A stretch of DNA of 64,000 nucleotides from Nocardia grenadensis NBRC 108939 (GCF_001613445.1 NZ_BDCJ01000009.1:479403-543402); one strand, 5' to 3'; positions 1 to 9,223 are shown, counted from the stretch's first letter. Translations and numbers: made by a program. Notes: a model not told the origin generated them from the letters alone.

Positions 1-2353
1 GTGCCGGCGCGGGGCCGTGGGTACCGATGGCGAGCACGGTGATCCGGGCGGCCGCGGTCTTGAAGATCGGCTGTTTGGAGGCCGGGTCCCAATCGGTGAC
101 GGTGAGTTCGTTGGCGGCGCGATCGTGTTCGGTACTCGCTCCGGTGGTGGCGTCCCAGTAGCCGTAATGGAAAGGTACGAACAGCACCCCGGGCCGGATT
201 CCGCAGATACGGGCCTTGGCGCGCAGGGTGCCGCGCGCGGTGCCGATCGCCAGCAGGTCTCCCTCGGTGACGCCGGCGGCGTGCGCGTCCTCGGGTGAGA
301 TCTCCACCCAGACCTGCGGCGCGGCCGTCTGGAGCTGGGGTGCTCGGGCGGTTTTGGTGCGGGTGTGGAAGTGGTAGAGGGTGCGTCCGGTAGTGAGGAC
401 GAAAGGATAGTTCGAGCTCGGTGGCTCGTGCGGGGTGAGATACCCGGCCGCCTTGATGATCGCTTTGCCGGAGGGGTTCATCGCCCGGTACTCGGTGGGT
501 TCGACGGGCGCTCCGGTGACCAGGTCTTTTCCGTAGGCTTCGCAGTAGTCCGGTGCGGCCGCGAATTCGCCGCCGGTGTAGAGGCGTTCGGTTCCGTCGG
601 GATGATCGCTGGTGCAGGGCCATTGGATTCCGCTGCCGCCGCGGAGCTTGTCGTAGCCGATGCCGGTGTAATCGCACGGGCGTCCGGCACTGCACTTCTT
701 CCACGCCTCGAACGCGGACTCCGGATCGTGCCACGGGGGGAGCGGTTCGCCGTCACGGTCGCGGAAATCCATGCGGCGCGCGTAATCGAGGAAGATGTCG
801 AGATCGGCTCGCGCCTCGCCCGGGGGATCGGTCGCCTTGTCGGACAGATGCACGGTGCGGTCGGCATTGGTGAAGGTTCCGGTCTTCTCACCCCAGGTCG
901 CTGCCGGCAGTACGACATCGGCGAGCGCGGTGGTCTCGGTATGGAAGATGTCCTGGACTACGACGAAAAGGCGCTCTTGGGCGAGGATCGAGCGAATGCG
1001 GCCGAGTTCGGGCATGGATACCGCCGGGTTGGTGGCGCTGATCCACAGCATGCGCACCGATCCCTGTTCGGCATAGCGCAGCATCTGCATGGCGTGGGTG
1101 GGCGGCGCATAGTGCGGGATCCGGTCGATATCGATATTCCACAGCTGCGCCAGCTCGGCGATATGGGCGTCGTTGTTCCAGTTCCGGAACCCGGCGAGGT
1201 CGCCGTCGGCACCGCATTCGCGGGTGTTCTGGGCGGTGGGCTGACCGTTCATCTGCAGCACGCCGCATCCGGGTTCGCCCAGCATTCCGCGGATCAGGTG
1301 CAGGTTGTTGACCTGCACGGCCGCCGCGGTGGCCTGATGTGACTGGTAGAAGCCTTGCAGTACCGTCGACAGCAGTGCTTCGGCAGTGCCCAGCACCCGG
1401 GCGGCGCGCCGAATATCGTCGGCGGGTACCCCGCACAGCTCGGCGGCTTTCTCGGGTGGGTATTCGGCGACCCGGTCACGTAGTGCGTCGAAGCCCACGG
1501 TGTGCCGGTCGATGTACTCGTGATCGATCCAGTCGTTGCCGATGATCTCGTGCAGGAGCCCGTTCATCAACGCGACATTCGTGCCCGGCAGCGGCGCCAG
1601 CCGCACGGTGGCGTATTCGGCGACCTTGGTCGAGCGGGGATCGACGCAGACGATCGCCGGTGGATCGTCGCCGGCGAGGCGATCCAGTATCCGGGCCCAC
1701 AGCATGGGCTGGGTTTCGGCCATATTGTGGCCGAAGAGCGCGATCACATCGGCGTGGTCGATATCGGCGTAGGAACCGGGCTGTCCGTCACAGGCGAACG
1801 ATTCCTTCAACGCTTCGGCCGCTGTCGCGGTGCACAGCCGGGTGTTGCCGTCGACGTGGTTGGTGCCGATGGCACCGTGCGCGATCACCCCCAGGGTGTA
1901 GTACTCCTCGAGGAAAAGCTGACCGCTGGTGTAGAAACCGATGGCGCTCGGCCCCTGCTCGGCGAGTAGGTGTGTGCTGTGTTCGACGATGCGGTTCATC
2001 GCGGTGTCCCAATCGGTGGCGACCAGTTCACCGTTCTCCCGGATCAGCGGCCGGGTGAGCCGTTCCGGGGAGGAGTTGGCCTGCCAGCCGAACAGGTCCT
2101 TGGGGCCCAGCCGTCCCCGGTTGACCCGGTCCACGGCCCGGCCTCGCACCCCGACCATGCGGCCGTCCTTGACCGCGATATCGAGGGCGTCGCCGTTGGA
2201 GTGCAGGATCGAGGCCGTCTGCACCCATTTCTCGACGTCCGCGCCGGCGAGGCCTTCGCCCAAATGCATATCCACCCGCACCGGCCACTCTTGTCCTGCC
2301 CCGTACGGCGTGCGGGTTCCCCATGGTTCGGCGATTCGATCCTTGGCCACCAT
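1..2353 (-). CDS. Molybdopterin oxidoreductase, nitrate reductase/formate dehydrogenase-like (3' end outside window)
   Basis: The reading frame runs without a stop from ATG 2353 off the left edge, giving about 784 residues. An in-frame TAA lies four codons upstream, so the start cannot be earlier. The protein opens with RIAEPWGTRTPYG and contains DNGTRLC-type and PTAQNTRECGADGD segments plus a C-terminal PFHYGYWD region, all typical of actinobacterial bis-MGD oxidoreductases. Family members reduce or oxidise small substrates such as nitrate or formate in the cytoplasm. Where typical members have a Cys-rich 4Fe-4S loop after the WVQ motif, this one reads TASILHSNGDALDIAV (about residues 44-59) with no cysteine, so the N-terminal cluster is probably absent. 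No partner subunit is visible. The assignment to the superfamily is firm; the substrate is unknown. Confidence 0.9.
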   Translation of the reverse strand, partial: MVAKDRIAEPWGTRTPYGAGQEWPVRVDMHLGEGLAGADVEKWVQTASILHSNGDALDIAVKDGRMVGVRGRAVDRVNRGRLGPKDLFGWQANSSPERLTRPLIRENGELVATDWDTAMNRIVEHSTHLLAEQGPSAIGFYTSGQLFLEEYYTLGVIAHGAIGTNHVDGNTRLCTATAAEALKESFACDGQPGSYADIDHADVIALFGHNMAETQPMLWARILDRLAGDDPPAIVCVDPRSTKVAEYATVRLAPLPGTNVALMNGLLHEIIGNDWIDHEYIDRHTVGFDALRDRVAEYPPEKAAELCGVPADDIRRAARVLGTAEALLSTVLQGFYQSHQATAAAVQVNNLHLIRGMLGEPGCGVLQMNGQPTAQNTRECGADGDLAGFRNWNNDAHIAELAQLWNIDIDRIPHYAPPTHAMQMLRYAEQGSVRMLWISATNPAVSMPELGRIRSILAQERLFVVVQDIFHTETTALADVVLPAATWGEKTGTFTNADRTVHLSDKATDPPGEARADLDIFLDYARRMDFRDRDGEPLPPWHDPESAFEAWKKCSAGRPCDYTGIGYDKLRGGSGIQWPCTSDHPDGTERLYTGGEFAAAPDYCEAYGKDLVTGAPVEPTEYRAMNPSGKAIIKAAGYLTPHEPPSSNYPFVLTTGRTLYHFHTRTKTARAPQLQTAAPQVWVEISPEDAHAAGVTEGDLLAIGTARGTLRAKARICGIRPGVLFVPFHYGYWDATTGASTEHDRAANELTVTDWDPASKQPIFKTAAARITVLAIGTHGPAPA

Positions 2354-2453
2354 GCCCGGCGCTTACCCGCCGTCTCCGCCGGACAAACCGGCGGGCACCA
2401 GGACGGGACCGGCGACGATGTCGCGGTCACCGGCCGCCGTACCGGCCGCGTTC

Positions 2454-2822
2454 CTAGGTGGTTCCGCGCTGCTTCCGGTCCGGATCGATCTCGTCGGCGC
2501 GCTCGAACTGCTGATTCAGCTCTTCGCGAGAGGCGGCCGCCTCACCGCGATGTGCGGCTGCCTGTTGCTGGAGGCCGGTCGCCCGGGCTTGCTGGGCATC
2601 GGCTTCGGCCGCGGCCGCACGGGCCTTGGCGGCGGTCTCGTCGGCGAGTGCCTCGCGCTGTCCGACCCGGTGGGCGCGTTCGGCCGCCTCGCCGCGGATA
2701 TGCTCCGCCTCGATCCGGCGGTGTTCTCTGCGCTTGTTGGTGGCCGCCCAGATCAGTGCGGCAACGATCAGGACTACGACAACCGCGATGACAACGATCG
2801 CGATAATTGTGCTGGTTGCCAT
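2454..2822 (-). CDS. Small single-pass membrane protein with coiled-coil tail
   Basis: 122 residues. Residues 5-26 are a strongly hydrophobic stretch (IIAIVVIAVVVVLIVAALIW) that should form one N-terminal membrane helix. It is followed by a basic stretch (NKRREHRR) and about 80 residues rich in Ala, Glu, Arg and Gln that look like a cytosolic coiled coil. It lies just upstream of the oxidoreductase on the same strand and downstream of another tiny membrane protein. Proteins of this layout are common in Nocardia and mycobacteria but I know no function for them. It could be an envelope-stress protein; this is a guess from architecture only. Confidence 0.75.
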   Translation of the reverse strand: MATSTIIAIVVIAVVVVLIVAALIWAATNKRREHRRIEAEHIRGEAAERAHRVGQREALADETAAKARAAAAEADAQQARATGLQQQAAAHRGEAAASREELNQQFERADEIDPDRKQRGTT

Positions 2823-2921
2823 TTCTGTTCCTCACCTCGCGTGTGACTCGTCCATGGCATAAATCGACAATGGCCGCCGGCCGACGACGGGACCGGTCGC
2901 ACGGCACCGTTTCCGAGGGCG

Positions 2922-3077
2922 TCAGTAGTAGTGGCGTCGCCCGCCGACCGCGCGGCCCATCGACCCCAGTGCCAGGAGCACCAGCCCGATGATGAGCAGG
3001 ATGATTCCGATGATCCACAGGATCTGGATATTGAACAGGAATCCGATGACCAGCAGAATGATTCCGAGAATGATCAC
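2922..3077 (-). CDS. 51-residue hydrophobic protein, DUF6131-like
   Basis: Starts at GTG 3077 and ends at TGA 2922. The protein is two membrane helices (IILGIILLVIGFLF and IIGIILLIIGLVLLALG) followed by the tail GSMGRAVGGRRHYY. This two-helix layout with a GGRRHYY tail is what I recall for the tiny DUF6131 proteins of Nocardia, Mycobacterium and Streptomyces. Their function is unknown; they are often near stress or envelope genes. It is read in the same direction as the neighbouring small membrane protein but 99 bases separate them, so shared transcription is possible, not shown. Confidence 0.8.
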   Translation of the reverse strand: MIILGIILLVIGFLFNIQILWIIGIILLIIGLVLLALGSMGRAVGGRRHYY

Positions 3078-3616
3078 GACAGGACCTGGATTCGGTATCG
3101 GGAGTTACAGGACCAGCGGCCACTGTGCACCCCGGTGGTCCATATCGAGTGCGCCGGTGTGCGCAGGGCCGCACCGTGGCGCGGCCCCGTGGGGCCGGGA
3201 GCCGCGGCGACTGTTTGCCGGCGGGGCGCGTGGGCCGGGGAAACGGCCATCCGGGAGCATGCTGCCGTGGGCCGGGCCCGACGGGCTGTCGACCGGCGCG
3301 AGGCGAGCGAGAAAGGGTCGGCTTCGCGACGGATGGCGGTGTTGGTGACACACGCAAGCGCCATGACTTCGCCGGTTACGGCGTCCGCGCTGTTCATATC
3401 GCTCACCACACCCACCACCAGCTGCAACGGGCTCGATGTTCCAGATCTTCAGTACACGCCCGGCCCCCGGCAAAGTCAATGTCGTCACCGGCGGGCTCGG
3501 CCGGGACGCGGTATCGGGGTCACGGCGGCGAATCGCCGGGTGGGCGCGGCGCCGGCGTCCGGCGATCCGCCGAGGGGCATGATCGATAGGGGGCCATCGG
3601 CGCTCGAGGAGGATCC
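3078..3616. other. Stretch without a recognisable gene
   Basis: Open frames here lack family features and mirror neighbouring sequence. I see no RNA gene or repeat. It should hold the promoter of the two small leftward genes and of the rightward cupin fragment, but no clear -35/-10 pair can be picked. Confidence 0.5.
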
Positions 3617-4258
3617 ATGCGGAGTCCATCGATCCACGTCGCCTCGCTGTGGCAGGGCGAGGAAATCTATCGCAGCGAACTCGGCACCCTGACCAGGCTC
3701 ACCGCCGACAATTTCCCCATCCTGTCGGGACTCTCCATCAAACGCCTCACATTGGCCCCCGGCGCCTTCCGCGAACCACACTGGCATGCCAATGCCACCG
3801 AGCTCACCTACTGCACGGCCGGCCGGGCGCTGGTCTCGGTGCTGGACGACGCCAGCCGCTTCTCCTCGTTTCTGGTCTCGGCGGGGGAGATGTTCCATAT
3901 CGACTCCGGTGCCCTGCACTACGGCGAGAACATCGGCGATACCGATGCCGAGTTCGTCCTGGCGTTCCGGCACGAGCGTGCCGAAGATTTCGGTGAGCGC
4001 CTATTCCCGCAAGGTCGTGGCGGCCGCTCGACCCTTAGCCGGGCTGTCACCGGACCGGCCGCACGACCTTCTCGGGGGTGCGGCCCGATGTCGCCCGCCT
4101 GCCACGCCGGCACCGGTGGGGTCGTTCCCGGGGCTGCCCGGACGGCTCTGCGTAGATCCGCCGGACAGCCGGTCGGCGCGTACGCACCGACCGTGGTACC
4201 GGTGGGCTCGCCGATGCGGACGGGTTGTTCGCCGGGTCACATCCGCCGGCCGGAATAG
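3617..4258 (+). pseudogene. Truncated bicupin (oxalate decarboxylase-like), N-terminal cupin only
   Basis: A GAGGATCC-preceded ATG opens a normal cupin: LTLAPGAFREPHWHANATELTYC supplies the HxH metal ligands plus the downstream Glu, and MFHIDSGALHYGEN the final His. Full-length relatives are about 350 residues with two such domains. Here similarity stops near residue 130, after FRHERAEDFG, and the remaining 80 residues are low-complexity Pro/Arg/Gly-rich sequence unlike any cupin. The second domain is therefore missing, probably through deletion or recombination. The remaining domain might still fold. No partner genes suggest oxalate metabolism here. Confidence 0.7.
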
Positions 4259-4456
4259 TCCCACCGGCCCACGGGTTGGAAACAGCTGTCGGCGTCCGGA
4301 CAGCCCCGGGCCTCACCCCTTTTGTCGCTACGAGCGACCACTCGCCGAGAGGCGCTTGTGGGACGTCGGCATCCGAGTCACGGCGCCCGACGGCGTCCGG
4401 CTCGACGCCGCCAGGTGGTTCACCTGGCGGCGTTCTTCATCGATGGCCGGCCCGGG

Positions 4457-5662
4457 TCAGCGCGCCGCGGCGGCACGGTGGGCGGCACCGACCGCGCGTT
4501 TCGCGATGGCCCAGCGGTGGACCTCGGACGGCCCGTCGTAGATGCGGAACGGCCGGACTTCGCGCGAGAGCCGGGCCAGCGGCATGTCCGCGGAGACGCC
4601 CAGCCCGCCGCAGAGCTGGATGCTGCGGTCCACGACCCGGAAGATGGCCTCGGCGGCGAAGGTTTTGGCGATCGAGGTCGCGTTCCCGGCCTGCTCGCCG
4701 TTGTCCAACTCCCAGCAGGCCCGGACCAGCAGTGCCCGGGTGGCCGCGATATCGATCTCGTTATCGGCCACCATCTTCTGCGCGAGACCGAGATTGCCGA
4801 TGACCGAGCCGAAGCCTTCGCGTTCGGCGACGTAGGCGACGGCGACATCGTGGGCCCGGCGGCAGGCGCCGAGCCAGCGCATCACATGGGTCATCCGGGC
4901 CGGCCCCAGTCGGACCTGCGCGTATTCGAAACCGCGGTCGACGGCACCGAGGACCGCGTCGTCGGGTACGAACAGGTCCTCGAAGAAGACCTCGCAATGC
5001 CCGCCGATCATGGCCCGGTCCAGGGTGTCGATATGCCGGCCGACGCGCAGGCCGGGAGTATCGGCGGGCGCGAGGAACATGGTGGCACCGCCGCGCCGGC
5101 CCGGCTCGCCGGAGGTGCGGGCCATGATGATGAAGAAACCGGCACCGTCGGCACCGGTGATGAAGTGTTTGTGGCCGTTGATCCGCCAGCCGCCGTCCAC
5201 CTTCGCCGCCCGGGTGGCCAGCGCCGAGGGATCCGACCCGGCGCCGGGTGCGGGCTCGGTCATCGCGAAGGCGGAACGCAGGTCACCGCGGGCCAGCGGT
5301 TCCAGGTAGCGGGCTTTCTGCTCGGGGTCGGCGATATGCGCGAGCATATGCACATTGCCCTCGTCGGGCGCGGCGATATTCAGCGCGGTCGGGCCGAACA
5401 GCGAATACCCGGCCTCCTCGAAAACCGGCGCGCGATCGGACATGGACAGCCCGTGCCCGCCGTATTCCACCGGGGCGTGCGGAGCGAACACACCGGCCGC
5501 CCGCGCCCGCTCCTGCAGGGTCACCCGGATCTCGTCGCCGCCGGCCGCGGTGATATCGCCGCCGTGGGCGTCCTCGACCGGCAGGACCGACTCGCGGACG
5601 AAATCGCGGGTGCGTTCCACCAAGGCTGCTACGTCGGCGGAATAAGTGAGATCGATCGGCAC
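4457..5662 (-). CDS. Acyl-CoA dehydrogenase, ACAD10/11-like
   Basis: 401 residues from GTG 5662, chosen because a perfect AGGAGG sits six bases upstream; the frame is open 23 codons further but those residues are unlike the family. Domain order is N-terminal helical (1-115), middle beta with the FAD/substrate motif FAMTEPAPGAGSDP, and C-terminal helical ending in RIYDGPSEVHRWAIAKR. The enzyme would introduce the alpha-beta double bond into an acyl-CoA using FAD and an electron-transfer flavoprotein. The residue at the usual catalytic Glu position (Y-E-G) is Asp (Y-D-G), as I recall for ACAD10/11 types acting on hydroxylated or unusual acyl chains. It is divergent from, and probably controlled by, the regulator starting at 5821. 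Confidence 0.9.
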   Translation of the reverse strand: MPIDLTYSADVAALVERTRDFVRESVLPVEDAHGGDITAAGGDEIRVTLQERARAAGVFAPHAPVEYGGHGLSMSDRAPVFEEAGYSLFGPTALNIAAPDEGNVHMLAHIADPEQKARYLEPLARGDLRSAFAMTEPAPGAGSDPSALATRAAKVDGGWRINGHKHFITGADGAGFFIIMARTSGEPGRRGGATMFLAPADTPGLRVGRHIDTLDRAMIGGHCEVFFEDLFVPDDAVLGAVDRGFEYAQVRLGPARMTHVMRWLGACRRAHDVAVAYVAEREGFGSVIGNLGLAQKMVADNEIDIAATRALLVRACWELDNGEQAGNATSIAKTFAAEAIFRVVDRSIQLCGGLGVSADMPLARLSREVRPFRIYDGPSEVHRWAIAKRAVGAAHRAAAAR

Positions 5663-5798
5663 AGCGGTCCTCCTGGCGTTCCGGCGGATCGCTGAGACAA
5701 CCGAGCGATCGCTCCGAGTGAACACTCTCATCGGCGCGGGCGGATGTCAAAATGATGCGCTCAACTGCACACAACAGTGCACAGCAATGTTCGGGATG

Positions 5799-5819
5799 GT
5801 GTTCGGTTATCCTGAACAC
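5799..5819. promoter_or_regulatory. Inverted repeat, likely operator of the XRE-TetR regulator
   Basis: A perfect 6-base inverted repeat, GTGTTC-N9-GAACAC, ends one base before the regulator's ATG. A related TGTTCGG copy lies just upstream (5789-5795), and GTGAACAC occurs near 5718. The position between two divergent genes suits autorepression and control of the acyl-CoA dehydrogenase. Binding is inferred from position and symmetry. Confidence 0.5.
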
Positions 5820-5820
5820 T

Positions 5821-6720
5821 ATGCCCGACCCGATCACCGACGACCCGGTACCGCCGCATAAGGCGATCCGGGCGGCGCGCCGCCGGGGCGGGTTGTCGCT
5901 CCGCGAGGTCGCGCGGCGCATCGGGGTGAGCCCCGCGACAATGAGCGCGCTGGAGAACGGGCACACCGGCCTCTCGGTGGACCGCCTCACCGATCTGGCC
6001 ACCGCCCTCGGCGTTCCCGCGCGGGATCTGCTCGGCGGCTCCGGTGCGGCGCGCCCGGCGGTGCCGGTTGCGCGCGAGACGGCCGCACCGGGGGAGTGGC
6101 GGGAGTTCGGTCCGCCCGGCTTCGATCCGGTACTCACCGCCGCGATCGCTCTGTTCGTGGAGATCGGCTATCACGGCACCACGGTGCGGGCGCTGGCGCG
6201 GCGCGCGGGGACCAGCGTGCCCGGCCTCTACCACCACTACCGCGACAAACAGGAAGTGCTGGTGCGCATCCTCGACCTCACCATGGACGATCTGCACCGG
6301 CGGGTCCGCGGCGCGCGCGCCGAGGGCCGCGACGGCGTGGAGCGGGTGCGGCTGATCGTGGAGGCGCTCGCGCTGTTCCACACCAATCGTCGGGAACTGG
6401 GTTTCATCGGCGCCAGCGAGATGCGCAGCCTGCTGCCCGCCGACCGTGCCCGGATCGCCGGCTCGCGCCGCGAACTCCAGCGGATCCTCGACGACGAGAT
6501 CGCCGCGGCCGCCGCCGCGGGTGGTCTCACCACCCCGCACCCGCGGGCGGCGGGGCGGGCGGTCGCCACCATGTGCACCGGGATCGCCCAGTGGTATCGG
6601 GAGGGCGGCGGCGCCACCGCGGAGCAGATCGCGGCCGAGTACGGGGAATTGGTCCTCGATATGCTCGGCGCCGCGGCGCGGCCCGGCGGATCCACCGCGC
6701 CCCGCCCGCCGATACCGTGA
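5821..6720 (+). CDS. Two-headed transcription regulator: XRE helix-turn-helix fused to TetR
   Basis: 299 residues from ATG 5821 (the start at 5752 would add a non-homologous leader covering the intergenic repeats). Residues 13-72 form an XRE/Cro-type HTH (LSLREVARRIGVSPATMSAL). Residues about 103-150 form a TetR HTH (GYHGTTVRALARRAGTSVPG, then LYHHYRDKQEVL), followed by a helical ligand/dimer domain to residue 280. Having two DNA-binding heads in one chain is known in actinobacteria but uncommon. It lies divergent from the acyl-CoA dehydrogenase, so a fatty acyl-CoA is a reasonable but unproven ligand. Confidence 0.88.
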   Translation: MPDPITDDPVPPHKAIRAARRRGGLSLREVARRIGVSPATMSALENGHTGLSVDRLTDLATALGVPARDLLGGSGAARPAVPVARETAAPGEWREFGPPGFDPVLTAAIALFVEIGYHGTTVRALARRAGTSVPGLYHHYRDKQEVLVRILDLTMDDLHRRVRGARAEGRDGVERVRLIVEALALFHTNRRELGFIGASEMRSLLPADRARIAGSRRELQRILDDEIAAAAAAGGLTTPHPRAAGRAVATMCTGIAQWYREGGGATAEQIAAEYGELVLDMLGAAARPGGSTAPRPPIP

Positions 6721-6749
6721 CCACGCGCTGCGCTTCGCCTCCGACCGCG

Positions 6750-7303
6750 TGGTACGCCACCGTCGTGCACGCCGGATCCGGCGGACGGGTGACCGGCCGG
6801 ATCGCCTCGCGCCCGGCCGAAGCGTTTCCGCGAGGCTTCCGCGTGCGCCCCCGGCGCAGCGCGGCCGGCAGGCTGTCGCCGAGGACGGTGCCGATCACCG
6901 CGCCCTCCACCATGTTCTCGGCCGAGTCCAGTCCGGCGAGGGCCCCGATATCGGCGGCTGCCGGCCGCGCTCCGCGGCCACCTCGTCGATCCGGCGCGCG
7001 GCCCATTCTCGGTCGGCCGCGGAGACGGTTTCGCAGGGCGCGACCGGTAGGCCCGGCTGGGCGGTGAGTACGTCGTGCAGTGAGCTACCCGGTTCGTCGA
7101 TCGCGGTGAGGACGTCGCGCACGGCGGCCACCGAGAGTCCGGCCACCTCGGTGAGTGCCCGGACGAGCGCGAGCCGCCGCACATGCGCCGAACCGTAGCG
7201 GGCTTGGTTGGGCTGGTCGGTTCGCCGGGCGGCAGGAGTCCTTCGCGCTGGTAGTACTGGACGATCGCGACGCCCGACTCCCGGCGCAGTTCGCCATCCG
7301 CAT
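6750..7303 (-). pseudogene. MerR-family regulator broken by several frameshifts
   Basis: Pieces of one MerR protein lie in three frames. MRMA starts at ATG 7303; ELRRESGVAIVQYYQREGLL continues in a second frame; HVRRLALVRALTEVAGLSVA returns in a third from about 7200 to 6965; and DIGALAGLDSAENMVEGAVI follows in yet another register. In order, they match a typical MerR HTH plus C-terminal helical domain. At least three indels (near 7290, 7205 and 6962) are needed to join them, so the gene is dead rather than hit by one sequencing error. It sits upstream of the ABC transporter operon, pointing away from it. Confidence 0.7.
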
Positions 7304-7492
7304 CCGCTGCCGCCTCTTCGCTCGCGTCGTCCCGGGGTCCGATCATGTCAGCCGTCGTCCCGGCCCGGTGGCCTGGTCGTGGCTCAGGTGGGTGGCAGCT
7401 CTGCCACTCGCGGGGCGGCCGCGCGAACCGCTGCCGCTGACCGGACATTTCCGAGGCGGCCGGGCAGGAAGGTTTGGATTCAGAGTGATCGA

Positions 7493-7514
7493 GACCGGCG
7501 ACGGCACGCCGGTC
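7493..7514 (+). other. Perfect 8-bp hairpin in the leader of the peptide-type ABC operon
   Basis: GACCGGCG and CGCCGGTC flank a 6-base loop about 100 bases upstream of the first operon gene, followed by CTCCTTAACG. It could be a terminator/attenuator or part of a structured leader. I could not match it to a known sulfur riboswitch. Confidence 0.35.
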
Positions 7515-7615
7515 GCTCCTTAACGTCTTGTCCAGCATCCGGGAGTCCGCCGCGGGCGGCACCGGCCCGACGATGCCGCGGCCGGTCCCCGGCGCGGTGC
7601 GATCCGGAGAACTCG

Positions 7616-9223
7616 ATGAAACGACCCGTTGCCCTGTTCGGGGTAGCCGCCGCGACGTTCGCCCTCGCGGCGTGTGGAGGCGGGGTGACCCAGACCGGTG
7701 TCAGCGGTCCGCCGCAGCCCGGCGGAACCCTGCGGTACGGCCTCTCCCAAGCGCCGACCTGCTCCGATCCGGCGCAGGGCGGTACCAACCAGACGATCTA
7801 CGTCAGCCGTCAGATCGCCGACTCGCTCACCGATCAGGACCCGAGGACCGGCGAGATCCGGCCGTGGCTGGCCGAGCGCTGGGAGGTGAGCCCGGACGCG
7901 CGCACCTTCACGTTCCATCTCCGCGACGGGGTGACCTTCAGCGACGGCACCGCGCTGACGGCGGAATCCGTCCGTGGCACGCTCGATTCCATCGTGCACG
8001 TCCTGGGTGGCGCCAAAGCACCACTGGCCGCCACCTACCTCGCCGGCTACACCGGTACCGATGTGGTGGACGCGCACACCGCGCGGGTGCGCTTCGGCAC
8101 CCCGAATGCGCAGTTCCTGCAGGCGACCTCGACCCCGCAGCTGGGCATCCTCGCTGCCGCCACCACCGCGAAAGAGGCCGAACAGCGCTGCCTCGGCGAT
8201 ACCGTCGGCAGCGGTCCGTTCACCTACGCCGAGTACCGTCAGGGTGATTCGGTGACGCTCGAAAAGCGTGCCGGATACGGCTGGGGCTCGGCGGTATTCG
8301 CGCACCAGGGTGAGGCCTATCTCGACCGGATCGAATTCACGGTGGTTCCGGAATCCGGGGTTCGCACAGGCAGTCTGGTATCCGGTCAGCTGGACGCGAC
8401 CAGCGACGCCCTGCCCCAGGACGTGCCGCAGATCGAAGCCGCGGGCGGACAGGTGGCCACCGCCGCCAACCCCGGGATCACCTTCGGTCTGCAACCGAAT
8501 GTGACGAGGGGCCCGCTGCGCGACCGCGCGGTACGCACCGCGCTGCTGTCCGCGGTCGACCGGCAGGAACTCGTCGATACGGTGCTGGGCCCGCAGTTCC
8601 GGCCCGCGACCGGCCCCCTGGCCCATACGACGCCCGGCTACATCGATCTGAGCGGGGAGCTCGGCTTCGATATCGACGCGGCGAAGCGGGCGCTGGACGC
8701 GGCGGGCTGGGTCCCGGGCGGCGACGGTATCCGCGCCAAGAACGGGGAACGGTTGTCGTTCGGGGTGCTGTTCAGCGCGGCATTCGCCGGCAACCAGGCA
8801 ATTCTGGAACTCCTTCAACAGCAACTGCGGGGGGCGGGTGTGGAGTTGCGGCTGGAACCGGCCGCGATCGCCGACTACACCGTGCGGCAGAACACCAAGG
8901 ATTTCGACACGATCTACTACAACGTGACCCGCGCCGACGGCGATATCCTGCGCACCAATTTCGGTCTGGATGCCCGGAACCTGAACGACCGCGGCGCGAT
9001 CCCGCAGCTCGACGCTGCGCTGTCCGGCCAGCTGGCCACCGTCGACAGGGCGCAGCGGGGCCGGCTGATCGAGCAGGCGCAGCGGCTGCTGCTCGACGAG
9101 GGGCTGTGGATCCCGACCATCGAACTCGCCCAGGCCATCGGGGTCGCGAACACGGTGCAGGGTTTGACCTTCGAGGCGTCGGCACGACTGCAGTTCTACG
9201 ACACCTGGTTGAGCGGCCGATGA
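7616..9223 (+). CDS. ABC transporter substrate-binding lipoprotein, peptide/nickel (SBP family 5) type
   Basis: 535 residues from ATG 7616, preceded by GGAG six bases upstream; the longer open frame begins far back in non-coding sequence. It starts with a signal peptide and lipobox (MKRPVALFGVAAATFALAAC), so the mature protein should be lipid-anchored outside the membrane. PWLAERWEVSPDARTFTFHL and the FSDGTALTAESV region are classic for family 5 binding proteins of oligopeptides, nickel, glutathione or organosulfur compounds. Its TGA overlaps the next gene's ATG. Downstream LLM monooxygenases suggest the cargo is a sulfur- or nitrogen-containing organic molecule. Confidence 0.92.
   Translation: MKRPVALFGVAAATFALAACGGGVTQTGVSGPPQPGGTLRYGLSQAPTCSDPAQGGTNQTIYVSRQIADSLTDQDPRTGEIRPWLAERWEVSPDARTFTFHLRDGVTFSDGTALTAESVRGTLDSIVHVLGGAKAPLAATYLAGYTGTDVVDAHTARVRFGTPNAQFLQATSTPQLGILAAATTAKEAEQRCLGDTVGSGPFTYAEYRQGDSVTLEKRAGYGWGSAVFAHQGEAYLDRIEFTVVPESGVRTGSLVSGQLDATSDALPQDVPQIEAAGGQVATAANPGITFGLQPNVTRGPLRDRAVRTALLSAVDRQELVDTVLGPQFRPATGPLAHTTPGYIDLSGELGFDIDAAKRALDAAGWVPGGDGIRAKNGERLSFGVLFSAAFAGNQAILELLQQQLRGAGVELRLEPAAIADYTVRQNTKDFDTIYYNVTRADGDILRTNFGLDARNLNDRGAIPQLDAALSGQLATVDRAQRGRLIEQAQRLLLDEGLWIPTIELAQAIGVANTVQGLTFEASARLQFYDTWLSGR

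Noticed and set aside
2931..3692. 253-codon open frame on the + strand
   Set aside because: Its first part is the reverse complement of the small two-helix protein gene and the rest shows no protein-like pattern; typical GC-rich chance frame.
7400..7615. Possible SAM-type riboswitch in the leader of the ABC/LLM operon
   Set aside because: A hairpin exists but the conserved core sequences of SAM-I/SAM-IV riboswitches are not there.
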